64,000 nucleotides of DNA from Chiridota heheva. Taxonomy: Eukaryota; Echinodermata; Holothuroidea; Apodida; Chiridotidae. Within the stretch, counting starts at the first letter, position 1, and each line of letters starts with the position of its first letter. Shown here piece after piece: positions 36,584 through 46,737 of this stretch. Position numbers and translations under genes: made by a program. The notes under the pieces were generated by a model, which was not told where the DNA came from, searched no databases, and was given only the letters and a program-made list of their open reading frames with translations. The stretch covers positions 1,951,501 to 2,015,500 of the forward strand of contig JAIGNY010001587.1 in NCBI GenBank assembly GCA_020152595.1, in the 5' to 3' direction.

Positions 36584-36722
36584 CACTTCCAGTTGTCAAT
36601 TTTCCTTATTGATTGCAAGAAATCTGTTTTATCATCGATAGCTCCTGTGCAGTCTGGAAGATGTGTGATCGATAACATTACAGATTTCTTGCAATCAATA
36701 GGAAAATTGAAAACTGAAGTGA
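36584..36722. repeat. 60-bp inverted repeat hairpin
   Basis: The left arm has TTGATTGCAAGAAATCTGT and then TATCATCGATA. The right arm has ATCGATAACATTACAGATTTC and then TTGCAATCAATAGGAAAATTG. The arms pair over about 55-60 bases with few mismatches around a loop of about 20-30 bases. The flanks (ACTTCCAGTTG and AACTGAAGTG) also partly pair. No poly-T or protein context assigns a function. Confidence 0.8.
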
Positions 36723-37899
36723 CCGTTTTCAGCACAGGAGCATTTACTTCTGAGTGTATTTAGGGGACGATACCTTTTCTACAAAATAAAAAGATGAAAA
36801 ATCAACACAACATTCAACACCCAGGGGCCATCAAGACGTTCATGACCTTCTTCAAAAACCATCACTAGATAACCCCAAAAAAAGAGACTTTAAACTTGAT
36901 TAAGCAACTTAGCAATATAGTCATATTTTAAATTGTTAAGTAGGCTACTGCCTTAGCTGTTTGGCTTTTTTATTTTTATTTGATCTGCCCTTGAATTTTC
37001 TTATTGCTGCAAGTTGCTTTGAGCCACATCCATAGAGTGGTAGGTTGATAAAAGGACTTGTCTTATTGCCAGTGATGCTGCAGGTGACAAGTCTGTGATG
37101 AATAAATGAATATCTCTAGATGCAGTCGGTGTAATATTCAGATCTCAGTCATAAGAATTTTTATTTTTTAAAGTGAATTCCTAACTTCAGTTGCTATGAT
37201 CCAGAAAAGGAATAAGAAGGGGGATCTTAGGAGGGTAGTAAAGCTTGGGGAACATTTAAAATTGAATGGTTTTGGAAATTATGAATGCTTCAGTTACTGG
37301 ACAGCATTTCTAATTAGATGATTTTCTTCTATAAGCTATAAGCTATTGAAAACTGAACAAAAACAATGGTCATTCCTATTTATTTTATTGACAAGATTTA
37401 GAGAGGTGGGGAGGGGGGAGGGGGATTTGATACCCTGCACCACAGATGTGTACCTTGTATCATACTATATGACTGTAGTATAATTGGAAAATATTAGGGC
37501 CTACTGTTAAAAAGCTATACTTAACGAGGAATAACATTAGCTATTTGTTTTAATAATCTTTTGAAAATCATGTGTAGAAGCGAAAAATTTGATTAAAATA
37601 GTTGGTTTATCTAAACCAGCTATTCTATTATTCTAAGACCTAGATATGTGCAAGAAAATCTGCAAAAATCATCACTTGGGTTGATATCCCAACTAAGCAT
37701 GTAAATTCATTGTTTTCATCCTATTCCAATATAGTTTGCAGCAACACATAATGTTGGCGGCGGCCAAGTGGAAAATTTTCTCGAAAATCTACTGAATTTG
37801 TAAAATTATGCTCAAAAGTGGGAAGGACATGTCTCCCCGGGAATTACGGCCCTGTGATCAGCCACTACATATATCTACATGTATGATATGGCACACTTT
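36723..37899. other. No gene recognised
   Basis: AT-rich DNA. A purine-rich patch (GGTGGGGAGGGGGGAGGGGG) lies at about 37406. No splice-bounded coding segment is seen. Confidence 0.4.
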
Positions 37900-38341
37900 T
37901 AGGGATGCACTGGATGTCTGGGGTCTGGCTGATGGTAAAAAAAATAATTTAAAAAAATCCGGTTCCAGTTTCAGCTGGATTTGCCCCAAAATCCGGCTGA
38001 ATTATTATACAAATTTGGCCTTTTAAAAATGTTTTTTAATAAGGCTTGTGTAAACCATTTTTCCAACAAACACATTAAAATGTATCAAGCAATCATTCTA
38101 AACATTTACTTTGCAGTAAATAACGTTTAACGAGATTATTCAATCTCTTACAGCATCTTTACACCTTCTAATGAATTGTATACTTCACCTAAGATATTCT
38201 CCCTCATGCATAATTCTTTTTGTTAATGATATCTTTTTTGTAATAAAAAAAGATCCGGTCCGGCTAGAAAAAAATCCGGCTGGATTTCATCTAAGATCCG
38301 TCCAAATCCAGTTCCACAAATTTGGATCTGGTGCATCCCAA
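37900..38341. mobile_element. Non-autonomous hAT element (TAGGGATGCAC ends)
   Basis: The left end TAGGGATGCACTGGATGTC pairs with the reversed right end TTGGGATGCACCAGATCCAA. The 8-bp flanks CACACTTT (37892-37899) and TACAGTTT (38342-38349) agree at 6 of 8. Subterminal AAAATCCGGCTGGATT-like motifs occur near both ends (37960-38000 and 38250-38300). TAGGGATG termini are common in hAT elements. There is no transposase. Confidence 0.78.
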
Positions 38342-38584
38342 TACAGTTTAATACAAGCAAAATAAGTTTGTTACAGCTGAATCTTAAGGGTGTATGAACA
38401 CAAAGCCAAGACATACATATAAGTCAATACTGCTTTTATACCTTAAACATTGTAAAAATATTTTCCAACAAGTTGGTGATGAATGACCAGCCAAACTGCT
38501 TAATTTCTGAGAGAGCTGCTAGCATGCGATTAATTAAACATCCAACATTTAATACCAAAATTTGTAAGGGTTTAGCAAATATTG

Positions 38585-38815
38585 CAACCAAGCTTTCCGG
38601 GGCCCACTTCATACTAAAAGTGTGTGGGCCACCAACCAAAAAACAAACCCGCAGTATGACAGATTTTTTGGCAACTGCAGTATGAAATTATACAATTTTG
38701 ATACCGGCAGTATAAGTATTCAACAAAAATATTGTAAAAATTGACCTGCAGTACAAAATCAACAGAGTAAAGCCTTATTCTTTGGGACCTGCACTATGAA
38801 AATGATTAACAGACA
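38585..38815. repeat. CTGCAGTATGA-motif dispersed repeat, copy 2
   Basis: Landmarks in order are CATACTAAAAGTG, CCACCAACC, CCGCAGTATGACAGATTTTT, ACTGCAGTATGAAATTATAC and CCTGCAGTACAAAATCAACA, then GGGACCTGC. The same order is found at 57455-57690, which shows a dispersed family rather than chance simple repeats. Confidence 0.75.
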
Positions 38816-38830
38816 AAAAAAAATTCTTCA

Positions 38831-39925
38831 AACAATACAGTTAACCAGTCAATACAGTTAACCAGACAATACAGTTAACCAGTCAATACAGTTAACCAGA
38901 CAATGCAGTTAACCAGACAATACAGTTAACCAGACAATACAGTTAACCAGTCAATGCAGTTAACCAGACAATGCAGTTAACCAGACAATGCAGTTAACCA
39001 GACAATGCAATTAACCAGACAATACAGTTAACCAGACAATACAGTTAACCAGATAATACAGTTAACCAGTCAATACAGTTAACCAGACAATGCAGTTAAC
39101 CAGACAATACAGTTAACCAGACAATGCAGTTAACCAGACAATGCAGTTAACCAGACAATACAGTTAACCAGACAATACAGTTAACCAGTCAATACAGTTA
39201 ACCAGACAATGCAGTTAACCAGACAATGCAGTTAACCAGACAATGCAGTTAACCAGACAATACAGTTAACCAGACAATGCAGTTAACCAGACAATACAGT
39301 TAACCAGTCAATACAGTTAACCAGACAATGCAGTTAACCAGACAATACAGTTAACCAGACAATGCAGTTAACCAGACAATGCAGTTAACCAGACAATGCA
39401 GTTAACCAGACAATACAGTTAACCAGACAATACAGTTAACCAGACAATGCAGTTAACCAGACAATACAGTTAACCAGATAATGCAGTTAACCAGACAATG
39501 CAGTTAACCAGACAATACAGTTAACCAGACAATGCAGTTAACCAGACAATACAGTTAACCAGACAATGCAGTTAACCAGACAATACAGTTAACCAGACAA
39601 TGCTGTTAACCAGATAATACAGTTAACCAGACAATACAGTTAACCAGACAATGCAGTTAACCAGACAATGCTGTTAACCAGATAATACAGTTAACCAGAC
39701 AATACAGTTAACCAGACAATACAGTTAACCAGACAATACAGTTAACCAGACAATACAGTTAACCAGACAATACAGTTAACCAGACAATACATTTAACCAG
39801 ACAATGCAGTTAACCAGACAATGCAGTTATCTAGACAATACAGTTAACCAAACAATAGAGTTAACCACATTATAGTTTAACTAAACAAAACAATTAACCA
39901 AACAATGCAGTTAACCAAACAATTG
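38831..39925. repeat. 17-bp satellite, about 62 units
   Basis: The unit is CAGTTAACCAGACAATA. Two positions vary between units: CAATA versus CAATG, and CAGAC versus CAGTC. The array decays at its right edge (after 39830). Runs of the G form and the A form alternate, which looks like higher-order duplication inside the array. The unit contains GTTAAC, a perfect palindrome. It is not a multiple of three and encodes nothing. Confidence 0.97.
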
Positions 39926-40005
39926 ATATTATTATAATTTGTGCATGAATATTATAAATAGTGGAATCGATCTTTTGATGATGTTTGTCCTACTATTTGC
40001 TTAAA

Positions 40006-40370
40006 TGTTTGTTTGTTTGATGAGGTCTTAACGGCACCACGACAACGAAGGTCAAATTGTGCCTGAGAGGTCAGATCATTTTAGAGGTAGTAAGGAAAGA
40101 GACCAGGGGAAGAATGAGAGATATTCAAGAACAAAAGCCAGAAAGCTGTGATCGAGAGAGGAGGTGCATGGGTAAAACTAAAAACAAAGTAGAGAGGGGG
40201 TGGAAGAGGAGAATTAAATATGGTTGTAGAGGGATGCATGCTGAAGGAAGGAGACTATTTTATCTGGAGGATTTTTTTGGAAGAACTCAGCAATTGAGTT
40301 GTGGGGAGCGAGAGAAGCTCTGGGAAGGTTGTACAGGGGGCAAGCAAGGAGAACGTGTTGGATTGTGAGG
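40006..40370 (-). mobile_element. 5'-truncated LINE insertion, copy B, with perfect target duplication
   Basis: A 365-bp 3' fragment of the same LINE as at 42488, with the (CAAA)n tail at its left (3') end. ATTTGCTTAAA stands just before it (39995-40005) and again just after it (40371-40381). It differs from the 42488 copy at only a few bases over the shared stretch, so the family was active recently. Confidence 0.95.
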
Positions 40371-40381
40371 ATTTGCTTAAA

Positions 40382-40979
40382 GGATAATAATTTCTGCCAT
40401 TGTTTGGTTAGGATGAACAATATTCGCAACAAATCTTTTGACCAACAACAAATGTTCCCCCGAGTTTCCCCTAGCTATAAATATCCAACAGCACGCAATC
40501 CAACAACAACAAATATCAGTGAAAAGTCCGACAAAATCTGTCCATGCTGCAAAAACATAATTTAACACTACTAACAGTGAAGCTCCAAGTTGATTAATGG
40601 CAAACCCAGATTAGTTTTTTACCAAAAAGCAAATCGTGGTATTTACAATAAGGTTAACAAACATATAGCGCAATCAACTGGTACAACGCAATCAAGTGGT
40701 ACAACGTGTACAAATATTCAACTGTACTGAATCAACAGTTCCATTGTTTAGTTTAATCAAACAATTGTGTATACACTACTCGTTCACTTTCACCATACTT
40801 TCATTTGAAATTATAATCAAAGACTACAAGGTACAGCAAGCAAACCTAGCTTGGTAAAATACACTAGTATTTCTACAAATTGAAATTTTAATAAAGTTAA
40901 AATTATGTTCAGTTCAAGCTTTAAACATTTTATCAGTGTAACTTCCTTCAGACTCCCCCTCAGAACATTCTCTCTCATT
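40382..40979. other. No feature seen
   Basis: Unique-looking sequence. The 40299-40565 frame starts in LINE sequence and reads into flank, so it is not a gene. Confidence 0.45.
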
Positions 40980-41328
40980 GAGCGTGTTCTCACTTGAGAG
41001 CCAGCTAGCGATCTGCAGGCAATCAGATCCGCCAAGTTTTTACCGTGAGAACGCTCACCGGATCTGATTCCAGTCACTTGATCCTAGGCGAGGGTAGGAT
41101 CATGATCCAGAGCAGGCAATCAGATTCTCAAGAAATGTGTGGACCCAAATCAGTAACCCTGAATTATTAGGTACATTAATTCCAGCTTGCTTGTCTCGCA
41201 ATCACATCCCCTGCAGCGGATCTGATCGCGAGCTTGAGCTCATATGAGAACACAATTGTTTCTCCTACAATCATCGTTTATGGTTATCATCCGTGGATCG
41301 TGATCCGGAGACAAGTGAGAACATGCCC
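40980..41328. mobile_element. MITE with GAGCGTGTTCTCACTTG ends
   Basis: The left end GAGCGTGTTCTCACTTG pairs with the reversed right end GGGCATGTTCTCACTTG. ATT lies outside both ends (40977-40979 and 41329-41331). Inside are several CAATCAGATC and GATCCGG motifs in both orientations. No protein. A 3-bp duplication would fit Harbinger-like elements, but ATT is not their usual target, so the superfamily is open. Confidence 0.65.
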
Positions 41329-41550
41329 ATTATCAACAGCAATTCCCAACGGTGGAGAGCATAAAAGGAAAAGAAGAGGCAGTCAAATTGCTTTTTAATA
41401 TAAGAAAACACTGTAGGATATACTGTTGAACGCACCATGGAGATCGCATCAAGCATGTTTTTTATAACATCCTCCAAAACACAACCACAGGCAAACATTT
41501 TTTAAGGATTAATTTCAACAGCAATGATGGTTCCAAGTCAAACATTTTAA

Positions 41551-42247
41551 CCACTTAACTGCGTACGAGGAATATGTCCGTCATCCCTTAACTTTACACT
41601 ACTGTGTAAGACGGACATATCTGTCTTATAATTTATGCACCAAACTACGTCACATAAAACCTGAGGAATCTCTGAAAAACCGTTTACTGTGCACAGCAAA
41701 TATACTAGTTGCCTATTACCTTTACGCTAATGCGTAGGAGGGACGTATACGTCTTTATACTTCATGCATTCATTGATCAAGTTAAAAAAATGACGTAAGA
41801 TCTGTGGAATAACAGAAAGATTGTTGGCTGTGTTACGCTTAGCTTACAATCACTCACAAGTTTCTGTTTTTTGTGTATGGGCCACGTGGCTATTATTTCT
41901 TGGGGAGGAAGGTTATCTATGAGTAAGGATCTGTGAGAAACCACTTTGTACTTCACCTTGCTTTAAAATTTATCACACAAAGCTTGACTTTTCTACAAAT
42001 GTGAAATAAGTTTGGATGGTAACGTTGTGAAAGCTGAGCAAAAACTATACAAACAAAAGTTACAAAAAGTTTGATTTACTTGAATTTATTTTAAAGAAAA
42101 CCAAGAAAATTTTTTTGTAGTAAATATTTTTACAGTTCATCATTTTTCCAGTGTAAAGTTAAATTTGGCAAAAAAGAGGAATTTTTGCAAAAAATTAATT
42201 ACGCAATGAGGTAAAAATTACAATATTTCAATTCCGCAGTTAACTGG
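41551..42247. mobile_element. piggyBac-type MITE (CCACTTAACTGCG ends)
   Basis: The left end CCACTTAACTGCGTACGAGG follows TTAA (41547-41550). The reversed right end is CCAGTTAACTGCGGAAT, followed outside by TTGG, a decayed TTAA. Internal motifs such as GACGGACATATCTGTC and GACGTATACGTC are palindromic. No transposase frame remains. Confidence 0.6.
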
Positions 42248-42418
42248 TTGGTTGATGGAAAGGGATCGTCTCATGAATACATGCAAAAAAGAGTAATTTA
42301 TGCAAAAAAGAGTAATTTTTACAAAAATTAATTACGCAATGAGGTAAACATAACAATATTTTAATTCCGCAGATAATTGGCTAAAGGAAAGGGATCGTCT
42401 CATAAATACATGCACATA
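42195..42418. repeat. 133-bp tandem duplication over the right end of the MITE
   Basis: AATTACGCAATGAGGTAAA recurs at about 42198 and 42331. Both copies run through ATTCCGCAG, AAAGGGATCGTCTCAT and AATACATGCA. The duplication therefore includes the element's right end and its flank, and it happened after insertion. Confidence 0.85.
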
Positions 42419-42487
42419 ACATTCTTTGTATCTATTTACAAATTCACTGAATTTAATTATCTTCCACATAGTTGTGCAGCATATAAA

Positions 42488-44372
42488 GTTTGTTTGTTTG
42501 TTTGATGAGGTCTTAATGGCACCACGACAACGAAGGTCAAATTGTGCCTGAGAGGTCAGATCATTTTAGAGGTAGTAAGGAAAGAGACCAGGGGAAGAAT
42601 GAGAGAAATTCAAGAACAAAAGCCAGAAAGCTGTGATCGAGAGAGGAGGTGCATGGGTAAAACTAAAAACAAAGTAGAGAGGGGGTGGAAGAGGAGGATT
42701 AAATATGGTTGTAGAGGGATGCATGCTGAAGGAAGGAGACTATTTTATCTGGAGGATTTTTTTGGAAGAACTCAGCAATTGAGTTGTGGGGAGCGAGAGA
42801 AGCTCTGGGAAGGTTGTACAGGGGGCAAGCAAGGAGAACGTGTTGGATTGTAAGGATGCAGTGGCAATTGTTACAGAGGGGTTGGGGGGAACCAATAAGG
42901 AGGTGGGAGTGAGTGAGGTGGGTGTGACCAATTCTAAGACGGGTAATATGAACGTTGTCGATACGAGAAAGGTTGTTGATGGTGGATTTGATCGGGATTG
43001 TGGGCTGGATAACATGGAGTTTGTTATCAATATGGAAGTTCCATAAGGTTTGCCAGCGGTCACGAACAAGAGAAGCGATAAGCGGTTTGATGTCAGAGAG
43101 GGTTTTTGGAAAAGGGGAAGGGAGGAGGTTACGGGCAAGCTTAGCGGCTGTATCAGCCCTGTCATTGCCAGGGATGCCAACATGGCTGGGTATCCAGAAG
43201 AAAAGAACACTTTTCCTGCAGAGGGTGGGAGAAAAGAGTTTCCGGAGGAGGAGGTGGCAGGTGAGGTTATCCCATTTAAGATTGAGTAATGAAGTAAGAA
43301 CAGCCTTTGAGTCAGAGAAAATGGCAAAGTGACTAAGAGGAGAGTACTCAATAAAGTTGAGGGCGAGGAGAATGGCCTTAGCCTCGGCTGAAAAGATGGA
43401 TGAGTGGTCAGGAAGTCTGCTACTGAGGGTGATGTCTTGGATGATGGCAGCAGCAGCTGTCTTGTTGCCTTCCTTGGAGCCATCAGTATAGATGGAGGTG
43501 TAATTTGAGAGTTGGTCTTTGATTTGGTTGTGGAGATTGATGAAGAGATTAGGGTGAGTTTGAGTTTTGTTATAAGTGGAGAGGTCTAGGTGGACAGAAG
43601 GAAGGGGGTGGCCCAAGGCGGAAAAGTGGGCCAGGAATAGGTGCCGAGAGTGGCGGGGTTGATGCCAAGTTGAAAGAGGTCTGATTTAATGCGTAAGCTG
43701 AAGGGGGCGATAGGGTTTTAGTCCTATCAAAGAGGGAGGAGAAATTGGGGTACCTAATGAGGTTGTAAACAGGGTTCTGGGTGTTGGTGAGGACTCTAAA
43801 AGCATAGGAGAGGCTAAGCTTTTTACATCTAAGTAGAAAGGGGGTTCGTTGGCTTCAACATGAAGGCTAGTGATTGGGGAGGTCCTGTAGGCTCTAGACA
43901 AAGCCTGAGGGCTTCATTTTGGATGGTGTTAATGTGGTTGAGGTATGAGTTGTGAGCGACACAGTAAACAATATTGCCATAGTCAAGCTTGGCACTAATG
44001 GTGAGCCTGAAAATTTTGAGGAGAGCATATGTTCGCTCCCCAAGTAGTGTTGGAGAGCAGTCGGAGGAGGTTGAGGGAGCTATTGCATTTTAGTTTCAGG
44101 TTGGTGATGTGTGGCTTGTAGGTGAGCTTGGGGTCTAGAGTTAGACCAAGGAACTTTGTGTTTTCAACTTTAGGGATGCGATTCCCATTGAGCACAAAGT
44201 TCGGGTTGGGGTGGAGGTTGTTGAAATGACAAAAGTGCATGCAGACTGTCTTGTCTTTGGAGAATCTAAAACCGTTATTGTTGCTCCAGACTTGCAGCTG
44301 ATTGAGGCTGGTTTGAAGCCTATTTTCAACAATAGGAAAGCTAGGGGAGGAGTAGAAGATGGTGATTGTTTG
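42488..44372 (-). mobile_element. 5'-truncated LINE (I/Jockey-like), longest copy
   Basis: The minus strand runs from a break inside the reverse transcriptase to a (CAAA)n tail. The break falls just downstream of where the catalytic YADD box would be: the first recognisable residues are ITIFYSSPSFPIVENR. The RT tail follows: VCMHFCHFNNLHPNPNF, NTKFLGLTLDPKLTYKPHI, LLSNTTWGAN and SAKLDYGNIVYC. Next come an RNase H domain and a Cys/His motif. The RT part is split by frameshifts (44000, 43700) while the RNase H part stays open. No clear target duplication is visible at the truncated end. The catalytic RT domain and the endonuclease are absent. Confidence 0.9.
42699..43616 (-). CDS. LINE ORF2 C-terminus: RNase H plus Cys/His motif
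   Basis: A 305-codon open frame in the C-terminal third of a non-LTR retrotransposon polyprotein. RNase H removes RNA from RNA-DNA hybrids during reverse transcription. The acidic active-site set is complete: Asp in YTDGSKEG (about residue 45), Glu in SAEAKAILL (about 77), Asp in FSDSKAVL (about 100), and His plus Asp in WIPSHVGIPGNDRADTAAK (about 143-155). Near the end, CNNCHCILTIQHVLLACPLY gives a Cys/His motif typical of this polyprotein end. The ATG at 43614-43616 is internal to the original polyprotein, so it is not a natural start. Fragment status means it is not expected to act alone. The family is sure; the clade (I, Nimb or Jockey with RNase H) is inferred. Confidence 0.85.
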   Translation of the reverse strand: MGHPLPSVHLDLSTYNKTQTHPNLFINLHNQIKDQLSNYTSIYTDGSKEGNKTAAAAIIQDITLSSRLPDHSSIFSAEAKAILLALNFIEYSPLSHFAIFSDSKAVLTSLLNLKWDNLTCHLLLRKLFSPTLCRKSVLFFWIPSHVGIPGNDRADTAAKLARNLLPSPFPKTLSDIKPLIASLVRDRWQTLWNFHIDNKLHVIQPTIPIKSTINNLSRIDNVHITRLRIGHTHLTHSHLLIGSPQPLCNNCHCILTIQHVLLACPLYNLPRASLAPHNSIAEFFQKNPPDKIVSFLQHASLYNHI

Positions 44373-45389
44373 TTTAAAAATGTTTCATTCTGTCATAGCT
44401 GTCATCAGGAAAACGTCCTATACATAAGTTCAGGAGTGAACAATGTCGTGCTGGTAACGTCACTTACAATGTTCAATCGCGATCGATAAGAAAGCTTGAA
44501 TACTTCTTATACATTAAGTCTAAACCTCGCAATACATTTTGTGTCTTAAGCCCCGACAAAATCTAAAATCTGTCAGGGTCTATATTGCTCACAACAGAAA
44601 CCACAATCCAGCACAAGCAATTACACAAGGGATTTCCACACACTTCATCTCACTTTCCCTGGTCATAATCTGACATTGATAGTAAACAAATTGCACTGCA
44701 GCTGCACTGACTTTCACACTCAACACATGGACAAAAGTATTCCCCTGTGGTCAATGTGTCTGGCTTAAAGTAATAATTTACAAATAGGATGGTATTTAAC
44801 AATGAAGGTTTTGTTCCTTTATTGAGGAGTGATTTTAAGTGATGTTTTTGTTCAACCTTGTAGGCTTTTGAGGATTTTGGACTGAAAATCCATTGCAACA
44901 GATATCCATAATGTAATAAATTACAATAACAAATTTTCTCTTAAGTTTCTGCCCACAGAGACGACATAACAAATTTGCATATTTTCTGATATAATAGCTC
45001 TGGAAATTCAAAAGCTTGAAATTGGCAAAATTGAACCAATTTTGCTACTGTAATATTCAATATTTTTGGCAAATTAAAAAACCAAATAAACGAAATGAAA
45101 TGAATGAAATATAAATCCAAAAATGTTGTACTTATGATTTACAGTGGAGTTTAACTTTATAAGGATATCTATGTTGTACAGTCCATTCTTCCCTACCCCT
45201 ACCAGCCCCCCTCCCTATCCTTACTTGAAAATAGGAATTTAGGGGGAAATAAACAATTGATATATGGACAGACATATTTAGGGCAAAATCACAATAAGTA
45301 TTTTATGGCTCAAAAAATGTGGAAAAGCAAAAGCAAGGGTCATACCACCATTATAAATTTACTGTTAGTTCGCCAATTTTCTTACCAAT
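44373..45389. other. No feature seen
   Basis: Flank of the LINE and unique-looking AT-rich DNA with no recognised exon. Confidence 0.4.
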
Positions 45390-46379
45390 ATGAATGAAAT
45401 TTTGACATCTGCAAGAAAATCTCATTTAGTGGAAAATCCATTCACCCTAGATAATATTAGGCCCATACACACCTGTGGCTACAGCTGGATCTTGGATAAT
45501 TTATTGCTTAGATGCAGAGCCTAAAATTAATTAAAACAATGTGTGATCAATCATTACATCACACAGCCTGACATCGTAATACAATTTGCAACCAAAGACG
45601 GCCTCCCAATTCACAGTTAAGTAGGCCCTCGCAGCTGTGCGCTTATGCAAACTTTCACTAAAGGTCATTACTGCCATAAAACATGCAGCAATATTTACGC
45701 GACCTTTTTCTAGGAAGGTGAGAAATATACTCAGGGATTTTGGATAAATATGATTTGTAAGAATGTGCATCGGCTTGCGAAATTTGAATTATTGATAATT
45801 TTACCTCCCAGTTGCCCAACGTTGGCTGAAAATAAATGCAAATGAGAAAATTTCAACACAACCTTACAGAAATTTTAGCTTGCAGCACGCTTGCAGCACG
45901 CTTGCAGCACGCTTGCAGCACGCTTGCAGCACGCTTGCAGCACGCTTGCAGCACGCTTGCAGCACGCTTGCAGCACGCTTGCAGCACGCTTGCGACAAGC
46001 TTAACAATTTCTAGCTTGCGCAAGCATGCGCAAGCTTGCACAAGCGTGCTACAAAGCTTGTGCAAGGGTGCTGCAAGCTTGCAGCAAGCTAGTATTTGGA
46101 ACAAATATAAGCTTGCGCAAGATAGCATAAAAAGCTTGCAAAAAGTTTCTCTAGCTTGCAGATAAGTTTTTGCTAGCTTGAAGCTAAAAATTGTTAGCTT
46201 GTCGCAAGCTTGTCGCAAGCATGCTACAAGCTTGCTGCAAGTGTGCTATAAGCTTGCTGCAAGCATGCTGCAAGCTTTCTGCAAGGTAATATTTCTGTAA
46301 AGGAACTTGACAAATAACAAGCATCACCAGCAATGAAAACTGATTTTAAACTTGTAAATCATTTTTCCTCTTTTCTCAT
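45390..46379. repeat. Duplicated segment, copy 1 (carries an insertion)
   Basis: ATGAATGAAATTTTGACATC through TCATTTTTCCTCTTTTCTCAT matches 46738-47276 at roughly 95 percent by eye. The match is interrupted only by the 442-bp element at 45862. Both copies contain a 79-codon minus-strand frame of similar sequence (MHILTNHIYPKSLSIFL and onward). That simply follows from the duplication and is not good evidence of a gene. Confidence 0.92.
45862..46303. mobile_element. Small CCTTACAG element made of GCTTGC arrays
   Basis: The left end CCTTACAGAAATTTTAGCTT pairs with the reversed right end CCTTTACAGAAATATTACCT. Inside are about ten 11-bp units (GCAGCACGCTT, 45885-45990). A field of AAGCTTGCGCAAGC-like palindromes and GCTTGCAGC motifs then runs to 46285. 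The duplicate at 46738-47276 shows the empty site: CACAACTTGAC there corresponds to CACAA-element-AACTTGAC here, so AA (or AAC) was duplicated. No protein: the 109- and 121-codon frames here are repeat-encoded. It shares its ends and AGCT-centred palindromic content with the 21626-25254 element. Confidence 0.8.
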
Positions 46380-46737
46380 TCTCAAGATCAAGAAGTGAGG
46401 AAAAATGTTTCAAATTGGACAAATATGTATTCAGCTGGAGGGCTTCAGCATTATGTTAATCAAAATGGCCTAAATCATCCATTGCTTCATGGCAAAAGTA
46501 TCATGAGGTCACATTAGATGAGCTAGCTTTGGGCCTGTGCATTTTCCTTGATGTAAAAGGTTTCTTCAATTTCCTCCAGTTCTGTTGAAGGTATATTGAC
46601 CAGTAGAGATTTTTTACCAACTTGAGAGTATCAAATTCTGAGCAGAACAGTCTTTAGGTGGTTGCAATAGGAATTTTAGTTTTTTAAGTCATGACAAATC
46701 GATGTAAAGTTTTTCAGCATATGCAAAAAAGGAGAAA

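Noticed and set aside
38831..39925. CRISPR-like regular array
   Set aside because: Units are contiguous 17-mers without spacers, in a plainly eukaryotic setting; this is a satellite.
42740..43483. 247-codon minus-strand frame overlapping the LINE
   Set aside because: It is an out-of-frame shadow of the RNase H frame at 42699-43616, Ser/Pro/Leu-rich and without motifs.
45836..46218. 109- and 121-codon frames rich in ACSTLAARLQ and VLQACCKRAAS repeats
   Set aside because: They are encoded by the 11-bp and GCTTGC arrays of a small transposon, with no sign of selection.
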